From Vibrio echinoideorum (lineage in GTDB: Bacteria; Pseudomonadota; Gammaproteobacteria; Enterobacterales; Vibrionaceae): 64,000 nt of DNA. The notes under the pieces were generated by a model. It saw only the letters and a list, made by a program, of their open reading frames with translations. It ran no database searches and was not told where the DNA came from. How positions within the stretch are numbered: position 1 is the first letter of the stretch; each line of letters starts with the position of its first letter. Shown here piece after piece: positions 17,012 to 24,953 of the stretch. A program made the position numbers and the translations under genes. The DNA is taken from assembly GCF_024347455.1 (NCBI RefSeq), contig NZ_AP025483.1, positions 2,356,001 through 2,420,000 of the forward strand, given 5' to 3'.

Positions 17012-17923
17012 ATGAAAAATAAAACATTACTTTCACTAATTCTCAGTGGAATGGCAGTGGCTTACTCAGGAAGTACACTTGCTGAAACAAAACAGTTGTC
17101 AGTTCAAGAAGCCGCAAAAAAATCGGCTAACCCAGTATCTGATGTTTGGATGTTAATCACTCAAAATGACTATACCTTCCTCGAGAAAGAAGATGGTCAT
17201 CATGAAATGCAAAACCGCTTCAGCTTCCAACCCGTTATGCCAGTGCCAATTATGGATGGTGAATGGAACTTGGTGAACCGCCTAGTGGCTAACCATTACA
17301 GCGCACCCGGCGATCGTGAAGATGGTGATTTCTTTCAAGGTCGCACAAACGGTATGGGTGATACAGTGTTCTTATCCCTTGCAGCTCCCAACCGCGACGA
17401 TGGCTGGATCTGGGGTGTAGGTCCTACCGTTATTATGCCAACCGGTACCGATGGGTTAACTCAAGACAAATGGCAAGTTGGTCCAGCAGCGATGGTGGCT
17501 CGCTTAGGTAAAGAAACAGGTGCACCAACAAGCATTGAAAGCTGGAACGTGGGCTTCTTAGCACAACAATGGTGGGATGTAGGTGGCAGCGATAGCGTAA
17601 CCGAATCAACAAACCAAGCGGATATTCAGTACTTTCTAAACTACCGACTGAACAACACCGCACTAATTGGTATGACACCAAATATTCAAGTTGATTGGGA
17701 AAAAGATGGGTCTGACCGTTTTACCGTACCAGTAGGCCTTGGTTACATCGATATGTTCAAAGTTGGACCTATGCCTGTTCGTTGGGGTGTTGAACTTCAA
17801 TACTACGTCATGAAGCCTGATGCGAACGTAGGGACAGCTAATCCATCGGAATACATTCCATACTCACCCGATTGGAACTTAAAGTTCTTCGTGGCTCCCG
17901 TCACAATGAACCCATTCAAATAA
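17012..17923 (+). CDS. Outer-membrane beta-barrel protein (neuromedin U/transporter-like)
   Basis: This 303-residue protein has a signal peptide of about 24 residues (ending STLAE). A series of alternating amphipathic strands ends in a C-terminal segment WNLKFFVAPVTMNPFK, consistent with a bacterial outer-membrane barrel. The strands FSFQPVMPVPIMDGEWNLV and WIWGVGPTVIMPTGT resemble the widely annotated neuromedin U-like porin group. It lies between the LysR gene and the membrane/adaptor operon, and the shared operator motif suggests it is the outer-membrane component of the same response. Substrate is unknown. Confidence 0.75.
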   Translation: MKNKTLLSLILSGMAVAYSGSTLAETKQLSVQEAAKKSANPVSDVWMLITQNDYTFLEKEDGHHEMQNRFSFQPVMPVPIMDGEWNLVNRLVANHYSAPGDREDGDFFQGRTNGMGDTVFLSLAAPNRDDGWIWGVGPTVIMPTGTDGLTQDKWQVGPAAMVARLGKETGAPTSIESWNVGFLAQQWWDVGGSDSVTESTNQADIQYFLNYRLNNTALIGMTPNIQVDWEKDGSDRFTVPVGLGYIDMFKVGPMPVRWGVELQYYVMKPDANVGTANPSEYIPYSPDWNLKFFVAPVTMNPFK

Positions 17924-18484
17924 CATCTATAAACTGGTCAAAGTTTTTTATATTTTTTTGACCAGTTTCCTGATGCTTTTCTGGCCACTTCCATGATCCA
18001 AGCCAATTTTATTATCAATACTTCCCCCCCTAGTTTGAGCCTATTCAAATAAACCATTTAATTAACCGACCAAACCTGCCAATCATCGTAATTACGATAT
18101 TGTAATATCGTAATATTGGGTAGATAGCATCAGTGACACTTCTTATCATTCCGCCAACAAATCAATTCTTACCTTAAACAAAAAACCTGAAAATGTGTAG
18201 ATAATGGTGTTGCAAACATCACGGACGACGGCCTTAAACCCAATGCAGCAGCGAACATCACATTGGTTAACGTTACTTTAAGATTGATTTCTCCGGGTGT
18301 TATTAACCCTGAATTCGCGAGATTGCGTTGTCTATTTGGGCAAATCGATTTTTAAGTGTCATCTTATACTTTTGATTTCAGTAAGCAGTATTGCTCATTT
18401 GATATTCATCATTTTTCCAGATGTTATTTAGAAACCTTGAACTCAGACTCCACTTTCTCTCTCCTTATTTCTATAGGTTGAGAT
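17924..18484. other. Intergenic region with operator motif site B
   Basis: This 561-bp gap separates the OMP gene from the membrane-protein operon. It holds ATCGT-AATT-ACGAT (18085-18098), overlapping a perfect 24-bp palindrome (arms ATTACGATAT 18091-18100 and ATATCGTAAT 18105-18114). The flanking bases GTAGATA and a following TATCATTCC are also found at site C. The promoter of the 18485 operon would then have a long leader. A stretch at 18191-18355 is open in one frame but lacks a start codon. Confidence 0.65.
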
Positions 18485-19021
18485 ATGAAACTCTTTAAAA
18501 TTGTTCTGCAGAAAGTTGGGGCTGTCGTGATGGTTCTCGTCAAGTTCTGTCTATTCATGGCACTCATGCTCGCTGGTGCTTGGGCACTGGCTCCAATGGG
18601 TAAAATCCACTCAAAAGACATCGATCTTTCTCAGTTCAATAACCACCCGAACGAAATGATGATGACGTTCTTCCAGACTGAATTTTTTTCGGGCTACCTA
18701 TTTTCCGTGACAATGGCTGTTGTGCTCGCTGCAATATATGGTATGTGGCAAATCCACGAACTCGGTGTGCATAAAGCGAAAGAACACAAAAGTGCTCACG
18801 TTCAAATTGTATTCGCACTCTCTCTTTGTGGTCTGTTCATCAGTAAGACCTTCTGGGTTATCGCTCTAGTTATCGCCCTTGCAAACTGGAAACACATTGG
18901 TCAATCCATTAGTGATGTGATCCGCCGTGGTGTTCAACCTAAGGACGCAACACCAAACGATCAACCGCCAGTCAACAAAGCGATTCCTGAACACACTATC
19001 ACTGGAAAAGAGGCCGCATAA
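18485..19021 (+). CDS. Inner-membrane protein of unknown family, partner of an HlyD-type adaptor
   Basis: This 178-residue protein has about four hydrophobic segments (near 11-37, 71-90, 100-117 and 119-136). A hydrophilic C-terminal tail of about 40 residues lies on what is probably the cytoplasmic side. I do not recognise the family. Its stop codon overlaps the ATG of the adaptor gene by one base (TAATG), so translation is coupled. The arrangement of a small membrane protein plus a lone HlyD adaptor recalls E. coli yiaW-yiaV, but the sequence does not look like the DUF3302 YiaW family. Confidence 0.7.
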   Translation: MKLFKIVLQKVGAVVMVLVKFCLFMALMLAGAWALAPMGKIHSKDIDLSQFNNHPNEMMMTFFQTEFFSGYLFSVTMAVVLAAIYGMWQIHELGVHKAKEHKSAHVQIVFALSLCGLFISKTFWVIALVIALANWKHIGQSISDVIRRGVQPKDATPNDQPPVNKAIPEHTITGKEAA

Positions 19022-20010
19022 TGAAAGAAATGATGATCCCATATGTTCTGATTGTATGGTCACTATTCGCAACAGGCGCATTAAAGAAGAGCATTAAAAA
19101 CTACACATGGGCTGCCATTGGCGGTGTTGTCATTCTTGGTCTTTTGGCTATCGTCTCTCGCCTATGGGCTCCCGTAGATATGACCAATTCGACCACCGTA
19201 AAAGCGCCACACGCGGTAATGTCTCCTATCTTTGGCCAACAGATTGATGAAGTGTTTGTAGACCATAACCAAATGGTTAAGGAAGGCGACGTAATTTACA
19301 CACTCGTCGACATTGACTCTGCCGCAGACAAAGCAAAGATCGAATCTTCAATTGTTCAGAAAGAAGAAGAGATCAAGCAAATGAATCGCGACTTAGAGCG
19401 TGCTGAAACGTCACCTGAAATCTTCAATATGCGTGACGTAGAAAAGTACGACTCCGATCTTCGAGTACTGCATGCCGAACTTACATCATTAAAAGCTGAC
19501 CTTCAAAAAGTCAACTGGGCACAAGAGAAGAAGACCATTAGAGCTGAATTTGATGGCCAAGTATCGATAGTGAATATTGCTGAAGGTTCTGTCATGGGTA
19601 ATATGCACCTGTACAACACCAGCAAAAAATTCTTAGAGATGCGTATTTCTGACCAAACTTACGGATATGTTCAAGTAGGTGATTTTGCCGAGTTTTTCGT
19701 TGATGCATACCCAGGCCACGTGTTCCGAGCAAAAGTACACAGCTTTAATGCAGGTACAGGTGAATCAAGCATTTCACCACTACAAGGACCACAAAGTGTT
19801 GGCCAACACGTCGTTCAAAACGGCAATGGTTTAGGTCGTACGATTGTATTAGAAATCTTTGAACCAGAAGGCTACAACATTCCAATTGGTGCAGCAGGCG
19901 CAGCTTGGATTTCAGCTGAGAAGCCACATCCATTTTGGGGATTCATTGACGTAATTGGTGCAGCGACCGTTCGCCTACAATCGTACAAATCATACCTAGG
20001 CGCTTGGTAG
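19021..20010 (+). CDS. HlyD/EmrA-type membrane fusion protein without adjacent pump
   Basis: This 329-residue protein has an N-terminal membrane anchor (two hydrophobic stretches near 5-18 and 28-47). Biotinyl-lipoyl half-motifs flank a helical hairpin: VMSPIFGQQIDEVFVDHNQMV at about 67-87, written here only as a region, and IRAEFDGQVSIVNIAEG. The coiled-coil hairpin covers about 108-170, and a beta-barrel domain follows. Such adaptors bridge an inner-membrane pump and an outer-membrane channel. No ABC, MFS or RND partner is adjacent; only the small membrane protein and the upstream outer-membrane barrel are. A terminator follows at 20142. Confidence 0.85.
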   Translation: MKEMMIPYVLIVWSLFATGALKKSIKNYTWAAIGGVVILGLLAIVSRLWAPVDMTNSTTVKAPHAVMSPIFGQQIDEVFVDHNQMVKEGDVIYTLVDIDSAADKAKIESSIVQKEEEIKQMNRDLERAETSPEIFNMRDVEKYDSDLRVLHAELTSLKADLQKVNWAQEKKTIRAEFDGQVSIVNIAEGSVMGNMHLYNTSKKFLEMRISDQTYGYVQVGDFAEFFVDAYPGHVFRAKVHSFNAGTGESSISPLQGPQSVGQHVVQNGNGLGRTIVLEIFEPEGYNIPIGAAGAAWISAEKPHPFWGFIDVIGAATVRLQSYKSYLGAW

Positions 20011-20061
20011 GCATTGTGACAATGATGGCGCCATAAACTTAAACAGAAGCTAGCTATGACT

Positions 20062-20106
20062 TTAGCTCTAGCTCTAGCTCTAGCTCTAGCTCTAGCTCTA
20101 GCTCTA
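20062..20106 (+). repeat. Hexanucleotide microsatellite (TAGCTC)7.5
   Basis: Seven and a half perfect TAGCTC units lie between the adaptor stop codon and its terminator. Their uniformity implies recent slippage. Being in the 3' untranslated region, length changes would alter only mRNA or terminator spacing. Confidence 0.95.
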
Positions 20107-20141
20107 GAAAAAAGTTTGATTACCAGTCACTTATATAACAA

Positions 20142-20168
20142 GAAATGCCCCGACTATCGGGGCATTTT
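20142..20168 (+). terminator. Terminator of the membrane/adaptor operon
   Basis: AAATGCCCCGA-CTA-TCGGGGCATTT followed by T's forms a strong GC-rich hairpin on the plus strand. Confidence 0.92.
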
Positions 20169-20244
20169 TGTATCAAAATATTTAAATCACATAATTTGAG
20201 TTAGATCACAAAAATCGATAATACGATTTACCAAGCTAATAATC

Positions 20245-20278
20245 ATCGTTAAAACGATAAATCGAAATCGATTTATCG
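20245..20278 (+). promoter_or_regulatory. Operator motif, site C (sulfatase-like gene)
   Basis: ATCGT-TAAA-ACGAT (20245-20258) overlaps a second palindrome with 11-bp arms, CGATAAATCGA (20255-20265) and TCGATTTATCG (20268-20278). The start codon of the sulfatase-like gene is 78 bp downstream. The layout and the following GTAGATA match site B at 18085. Confidence 0.7.
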
Positions 20279-20355
20279 CGTAGATACGCCACTCTCTCCC
20301 CTCTATCATTCCAACCAAGAAATCTAATTCCTGTATCCAAATATAAGGTCAATTC

Positions 20356-22332
20356 ATGACTAACACATTCAAAAAAATGGCACTTCCTGTTGCTATCGCG
20401 AGCGCTTTATTCGTCTCTGGTTTTGCCTCAGCGACCCCAGTGGTAGAAGCGACTTCAAAAGTAGGTCAAGAGTTGCAAACAAGTTCAGCAGCTCAATACC
20501 AAAACATCGATTTGAACGCGCGCTACAAAAGCGATGTTTTGTTCGAACATGAATCAAACCTATTTTGGGGAAAGGGCGAACGTATCAAAGTCCTTTCAAA
20601 AACAGGCGACACATTAGCGTACACTGAAGAATCTGATCACGTACATCCAACGCTAACGAAACACGGTCGTAAAATGGACCAAGCGGTTATCCAAGTCGAT
20701 GACAATGTTTATTTAGCTTACGGTTTCGGCCTAGATACTCCTGTCATGATTGAAGGCGATGACGGTATCATCATTGTCGATCCAGGCGAATCTGTTCAAA
20801 TGGCAGAAGCAGCAAAAGCGCAATTCCGCCAGATTACCGATAAACCTGTCACTGCGATTATTTACTCTCACAACCACATTGACCACATCTCTGGTGTTCG
20901 TGCATGGACAACCGATGAGAAAGTAGCTTCTGGTGAAGTTAAGATCATCGCTCAAGAAGGCCTAACTGAAGCAGTAGCAAACTGGTCTTCAAACCTAGGT
21001 ACGCTATTTGGTCACCGCACCTCTTACACTGGCGCGAAACACGTTGAAGAAGGTGAACACGGCACAGTAAACGATGGTCTTGGTCCACGTTTCATGCAAG
21101 GCGATATCTCTTTCATCGAACCAAACACACTTATTGAAGCAAATGCTACGCTAGACATCACTATCTCTGGCGTACGTATGCAAATCGTGAACGTACCGTC
21201 TGAAACTAAAGATGAAGTCGTGGTTTACCTACCTGAACAGAAAATTCTGCACGCAGCAGAGGTTCTACAAGGTGAAAACTTCCCGAACTTACACACGATT
21301 CGTGGTACTAAGTTCCGCGATCCGAGCATGTGGTTCAAAGGCATCGACGTAATGCGTCAATTCGATACAGAGATCATGATCAACTCTCATGGTCGTCCTG
21401 TTGAAGGTAAAGAAGCGGTAGCAGATGTACTAACCGCTTATCGCGATGCGATTCAATACACGCATGACCAAACGATTCGTCACATGAACAAGGGTCTAAC
21501 ACCTGACGAGCTTGTTGAAGTCGTTAAGCTACCTAAACACCTTGCCGACCACCCTTGGTTAGGTGAGCACTACGGTACCGTTGCACACGCTGTTCGCCAA
21601 ATTTACGTAGGCTACAACGGTTTCTTCGAAGCCGATCCGTGGCAACTAGAGCCAATGGCTTATGAGCAGCGTGCTAAAGCTTTCGTAGAAATCATGGGCG
21701 GTCGTGACAACATCATCGACACAGCAAAAGCGGCGATGAAAGCAGAGAACTACACCTTTGCAGCAGAGATTCTTTCTTACCCAATCACGGTAAACAAAGA
21801 TGACATGGAAGCACGCTTACTGAAAGCACAAGCTTACAAAGCATGGTCTGCTGATCAAGTGAACATCAACTGGCGCAACTGGGCATTGAATGCTGCAGCT
21901 GAACTAGAAGGTACTCGTGATTTCTCTAACATGATCAGCTTTGCTTCTGTAGACGTACTAACTGCCCTACCAAGTAAGCAAATCTTCGATATGATGACGT
22001 CGACGCTAATTGCAGAAAACACGCTAGATGTGAACACTGCGCTAACGTACAACTTCTCTGATACGAATGAATCATTCACTATCGAAGTTCGTAACGGCAT
22101 TGCACAGCTTCATGAAACAGCACTAGAAGGCGCTGATGTTCAAATCAACACTTCTCGTCAAGTATTGAACCAAATCTTGATGGCTGGTCCAAATGCTCAA
22201 CAAGTGATTGGTACCAACATGCAGTCTGGCGCGTTTAAGTTCTCGAATGGCGACATTCAAGCCTTTGGCCTATTCATGAGCTACTTCGATAAATCAATGT
22301 CTCCTGAAGAGATCATGCTTATCGTTCGTTAA
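20356..22332 (+). CDS. Exported alkyl/aryl-sulfatase of the metallo-beta-lactamase fold (SdsA/BDS1-like)
   Basis: This 658-residue protein has a signal peptide of about 26 residues (SGFASA|TPVV). A zinc-binding metallo-beta-lactamase domain carries SHNHIDHISG (H172, H174, D176, H177). Downstream ligand regions are HAAEVLQGENFPN and NSHGRPVEG. An alpha-helical dimerisation domain and a C-terminal SCP2-like domain (about 530-658) follow, the same order as SdsA1 of Pseudomonas. Known members hydrolyse alkyl sulfates such as SDS to alcohols and sulfate. The natural substrate here is unknown and could be a marine sulfate ester. It is transcribed alone behind operator site C. Confidence 0.9.
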   Translation: MTNTFKKMALPVAIASALFVSGFASATPVVEATSKVGQELQTSSAAQYQNIDLNARYKSDVLFEHESNLFWGKGERIKVLSKTGDTLAYTEESDHVHPTLTKHGRKMDQAVIQVDDNVYLAYGFGLDTPVMIEGDDGIIIVDPGESVQMAEAAKAQFRQITDKPVTAIIYSHNHIDHISGVRAWTTDEKVASGEVKIIAQEGLTEAVANWSSNLGTLFGHRTSYTGAKHVEEGEHGTVNDGLGPRFMQGDISFIEPNTLIEANATLDITISGVRMQIVNVPSETKDEVVVYLPEQKILHAAEVLQGENFPNLHTIRGTKFRDPSMWFKGIDVMRQFDTEIMINSHGRPVEGKEAVADVLTAYRDAIQYTHDQTIRHMNKGLTPDELVEVVKLPKHLADHPWLGEHYGTVAHAVRQIYVGYNGFFEADPWQLEPMAYEQRAKAFVEIMGGRDNIIDTAKAAMKAENYTFAAEILSYPITVNKDDMEARLLKAQAYKAWSADQVNINWRNWALNAAAELEGTRDFSNMISFASVDVLTALPSKQIFDMMTSTLIAENTLDVNTALTYNFSDTNESFTIEVRNGIAQLHETALEGADVQINTSRQVLNQILMAGPNAQQVIGTNMQSGAFKFSNGDIQAFGLFMSYFDKSMSPEEIMLIVR

Positions 22333-22381
22333 CTGACGCACGTTAGTTAAAGGCTCGCTAGGATAGCAAGCGGATAAATAT

Positions 22382-22403
22382 AGGGACCCTCGTGGTCCCT
22401 TTT
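22382..22403 (+). terminator. Terminator of the sulfatase-like gene
   Basis: AGGGACC (22382-22388) / GGTCCCT (22394-22400) with TTTT, 50 bp past the stop codon. Confidence 0.85.
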
Positions 22404-22404
22404 C

Positions 22405-22432
22405 CTTATTGCTTATTGCTTATTGCTTATTG
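22405..22432 (+). repeat. Heptanucleotide tandem repeat (CTTATTG)4
   Basis: Four perfect CTTATTG units lie immediately after the terminator and about 80 bp before the next gene, in its probable promoter region. Confidence 0.9.
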
Positions 22433-22514
22433 TGTATTTTTTAATCTCATCTGCTCACATCAACTTTAATGATGACGTGATGGGAAATTTACTCGTTCAA
22501 TTTAAGGTTTCTAG

Positions 22515-23003
22515 ATGCTAAAACGTTTCGCTCTGCTACTTTCACTTAGTTCATCTCTGGTTTTTGCCTGCGGCCTACATCAGGATACTGGGCTTAGCTT
22601 GATCACCGAACCGGGCTCACTCGAAGTATTTGGCAACATCATTAATGCACGACAAGATGACGAATTTGGCAATTTAAATAAGCCTGACCATTTCCGCCTT
22701 TTTGCAATCCAAGCAGCACTTGGCAAAGAGCATCCAAACAAGATTGAGTTCAACCTATTTGAAGCGATTAAAGGCCACTACAGCGAAATCAACTTTGCTA
22801 AAGGTGTCAAAGTTTCAGGAAGAGATACATTGCCAACCGAGGAAGATTTACTTCTGATCACAGAGTTAGACGTGTTCGATGCGCTAGCAACAGGAACCAT
22901 TTCTTGGGATCAAGCAAGCTTACAACGTTTAATCGTCATCAACGGACCGCAAGATAAACGCGAGCAATTAGAAGCTTGGTTCAATGATATTTTTGAAGGG
23001 TAA
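22515..23003 (+). CDS. Exported protein of unknown function (162 aa)
   Basis: I do not recognise this family. A hydrophobic N-terminus (LLLSLSSSLVFA) precedes Cys19, so it is either a signal-peptidase I substrate or a lipoprotein with an imperfect lipobox. The rest is soluble and mixed alpha/beta, with EFNLFEAIKGHYSEI near 78-92 and an acidic C-terminus. It stands alone downstream of a heptamer repeat and convergent with cyoE. Confidence 0.7.
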   Translation: MLKRFALLLSLSSSLVFACGLHQDTGLSLITEPGSLEVFGNIINARQDDEFGNLNKPDHFRLFAIQAALGKEHPNKIEFNLFEAIKGHYSEINFAKGVKVSGRDTLPTEEDLLLITELDVFDALATGTISWDQASLQRLIVINGPQDKREQLEAWFNDIFEG

Positions 23004-23143
23004 TAGCGAAAACCTAAGTAATTCAAGGCTGAATAGTTAAAAGGGGAGCAACAAAGAAAAATAAGACAGACGACAAAAACAAACAATAAAAAGTCGTCAA
23101 ACCCTCGGACTTCAAACATTGAAGGTTCAACGACAAACTTAAA

Positions 23144-24016
23144 TCAAAAAATTGCAGGCAAAGGAATCAGCTCTAAACCAAGCACACCACTGATGCTCAT
23201 CACTACCAGCAAAGACACTTTAAACACTGTCTTTGACCACTGAATGTAGTTAAGGCAATCGACCTTACGGAATGTCACTTTAGTCCACATAAAGCAAACT
23301 GCCGCCGACACCGCTAGGTATTCATAACCCGCTTCTCCGAGTAAGAACAACGCCAGTGCAACAGCGCCAAACGCCACCACATACGCTTTCATGTGCTGAT
23401 GTGCTTTGTCGACGCCTTCTTTCACCGGTAACACGGGAATACCCGCATCGCGATAGTCTTGAATACGAAACATCGCGATCGCATACGAATGTGGCATTTG
23501 CCATAAACAGAACATCGCAAACAACAAAACCGCTTCAAGGCTGATGTAATTAGTCACCGCCAAGTAACCCACTAACGGCGGAACCGCGCCAGAAATACTG
23601 CCGACTAAAGTGCCGTAAACCGATGTACGCTTGTACCACATGGTGTAGAAAAAGACGTAAAACACATAGCCAAGCAACACCATGACCGCAGAGATCGGAT
23701 TAGCGAACTGAAACAGCAGCGCTGTGCCTGCTAGCAGTAAAACCAAAGCATAGACGAACGCGACGTCTATATTGATGTTGCCCTGAACCAATTCTCGGTT
23801 TTGTGTGCGCTTCATCTTCTGGTCGATGTCTCTGTCAAAGATGTTGTTCACCACGCAACCTGATGCAATCACAAGCCCTACACCCGCTAATGTCGTCAGT
23901 AACAACATCGCACTGGCTGGTTCTGTTTTTGCGGCGAGGAAGAACCCCGCCGCAACAGAAATCAGGTTGCCGAAAATGATGCCCGGTTTGGTAATAGACA
24001 AATATTTTTTCAGCAT
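23144..24016 (-). CDS. cyoE: Protoheme IX farnesyltransferase (heme O synthase)
   Basis: This 290-residue UbiA-family membrane prenyltransferase makes heme O for the CyoB active site. Aspartate-rich motifs are visible in NNIFDRDIDQKMKRTQNR (about 60-77) and YRDAGIPVLP. I chose the ATG at 24016, giving MLKKYLSITKPG, the usual family start. The longer frame to 24127 overlaps cyoD and has no family resemblance. It is the last gene of cyoABCDE, 8 bp after cyoD. No clear terminator is visible downstream. Confidence 0.95.
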   Translation of the reverse strand: MLKKYLSITKPGIIFGNLISVAAGFFLAAKTEPASAMLLLTTLAGVGLVIASGCVVNNIFDRDIDQKMKRTQNRELVQGNINIDVAFVYALVLLLAGTALLFQFANPISAVMVLLGYVFYVFFYTMWYKRTSVYGTLVGSISGAVPPLVGYLAVTNYISLEAVLLFAMFCLWQMPHSYAIAMFRIQDYRDAGIPVLPVKEGVDKAHQHMKAYVVAFGAVALALFLLGEAGYEYLAVSAAVCFMWTKVTFRKVDCLNYIQWSKTVFKVSLLVVMSISGVLGLELIPLPAIF

Positions 24017-24024
24017 ACCTTGGC

Positions 24025-24336
24025 CTACAACTTCATGTTGACGTTCATGTTGTAGATGATCCATACCGAGCCAGCGATAAGAATCAATACAACAATGGCG
24101 GTAAACATCAATGACACCAAGTTCCAACGCCCATCGGAAGATTTCGCTTCCATGTGCAAGAAGTACTTAAAGTGCACAAAGATTTGCACCAGCGCGCAGC
24201 CGAACAAGATCACGTAAGTTTCTGTGCTTGGTAACACATGCGCCCACACGATGTAGAACGGAATAATGGTGAGAATCAGTGACGCAATAAAGCCTTTCAC
24301 ATAGTCCGTTGCACCACTGTCTAGATGCTGTTCCAT
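24025..24336 (-). CDS. cyoD: Cytochrome bo3 quinol oxidase subunit IV
   Basis: This 103-residue protein with three transmembrane helices matches CyoD, including IPFYIVWAHVLPS in the second helix and HFKYFLHM. It helps assemble the CuB site. The ATG at 24336 overlaps the cyoC stop codon by one base (TAATG), indicating translational coupling. A longer frame starting at 24381 is not needed. Confidence 0.94.
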   Translation of the reverse strand: MEQHLDSGATDYVKGFIASLILTIIPFYIVWAHVLPSTETYVILFGCALVQIFVHFKYFLHMEAKSSDGRWNLVSLMFTAIVVLILIAGSVWIIYNMNVNMKL

Positions 24337-24953
24337 TACATCACCCCCATTAAGTACACGATGGTAAATACACAAATCCAAACGATATCAAGGAAGTGCC
24401 AAAACAAGCTCAAGCACTGGAAGCGCATCGACATGTTGTCGTTCAAACCTTTAGTTGAAAGCTGGTGATAAGCCACTGCCATCCAAATCAGACCAAACGT
24501 TACGTGCAAACCGTGTGTGCCAACCAAGGTAAAGAACGCAGAAAGGAATGCACTTTCTTGAGGGCCATATCCTTCAGCAATCAAATGATGGAACTCATAC
24601 ACTTCCATACAGATAAAGGCTAAGCCCAATACGAAAGTCACTTTGATCCAGCGCTTCAGTCCGGTCACGTCTTTGCGCTTCATCGCAATCATGCTAAAAC
24701 CGAATGTGATACTACTGAACAGCAGCATCATGGTTTCGACAAACACGAACGGCAGTTCAAAGATGTCTTTACCTGTCGGCCCTGCAATTGATCCACTCTC
24801 AAGCACGGCATAAGTCGCGAAAAGCGTGGCAAACAGGACACAGTCACTCATCAAGTAAACCCAGAAGCCAAACAACTTGTTGCCCGCCGCTTCGTGGTGA
24901 TGATCATGCGAGTGTGCAAGATCATAAGTGTGTGACGGAGTATTAGCTTGCAT
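24336..24953 (-). CDS. cyoC: Cytochrome bo3 quinol oxidase subunit III
   Basis: This 205-residue five-helix subunit III begins after a His-rich N-terminus (SHDHHHE). It has the conserved [19 protein letters not shown] and [14 protein letters not shown] segments. The start at 24953 overlaps the end of cyoB by 11 bp, as is common in cyo operons. Confidence 0.95.
   Translation of the reverse strand: MQANTPSHTYDLAHSHDHHHEAAGNKLFGFWVYLMSDCVLFATLFATYAVLESGSIAGPTGKDIFELPFVFVETMMLLFSSITFGFSMIAMKRKDVTGLKRWIKVTFVLGLAFICMEVYEFHHLIAEGYGPQESAFLSAFFTLVGTHGLHVTFGLIWMAVAYHQLSTKGLNDNMSMRFQCLSLFWHFLDIVWICVFTIVYLMGVM

Noticed and set aside
18191-18355. Open stretch in the 561-bp gap translating to a plausible-looking segment (ANITDDGLKPNAAANIT)
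   Set aside because: It has no start codon, follows a stop in the same frame, is only about 54 codons long and matches no family I recognise. It could be a decayed gene remnant, but the evidence is too thin to annotate.
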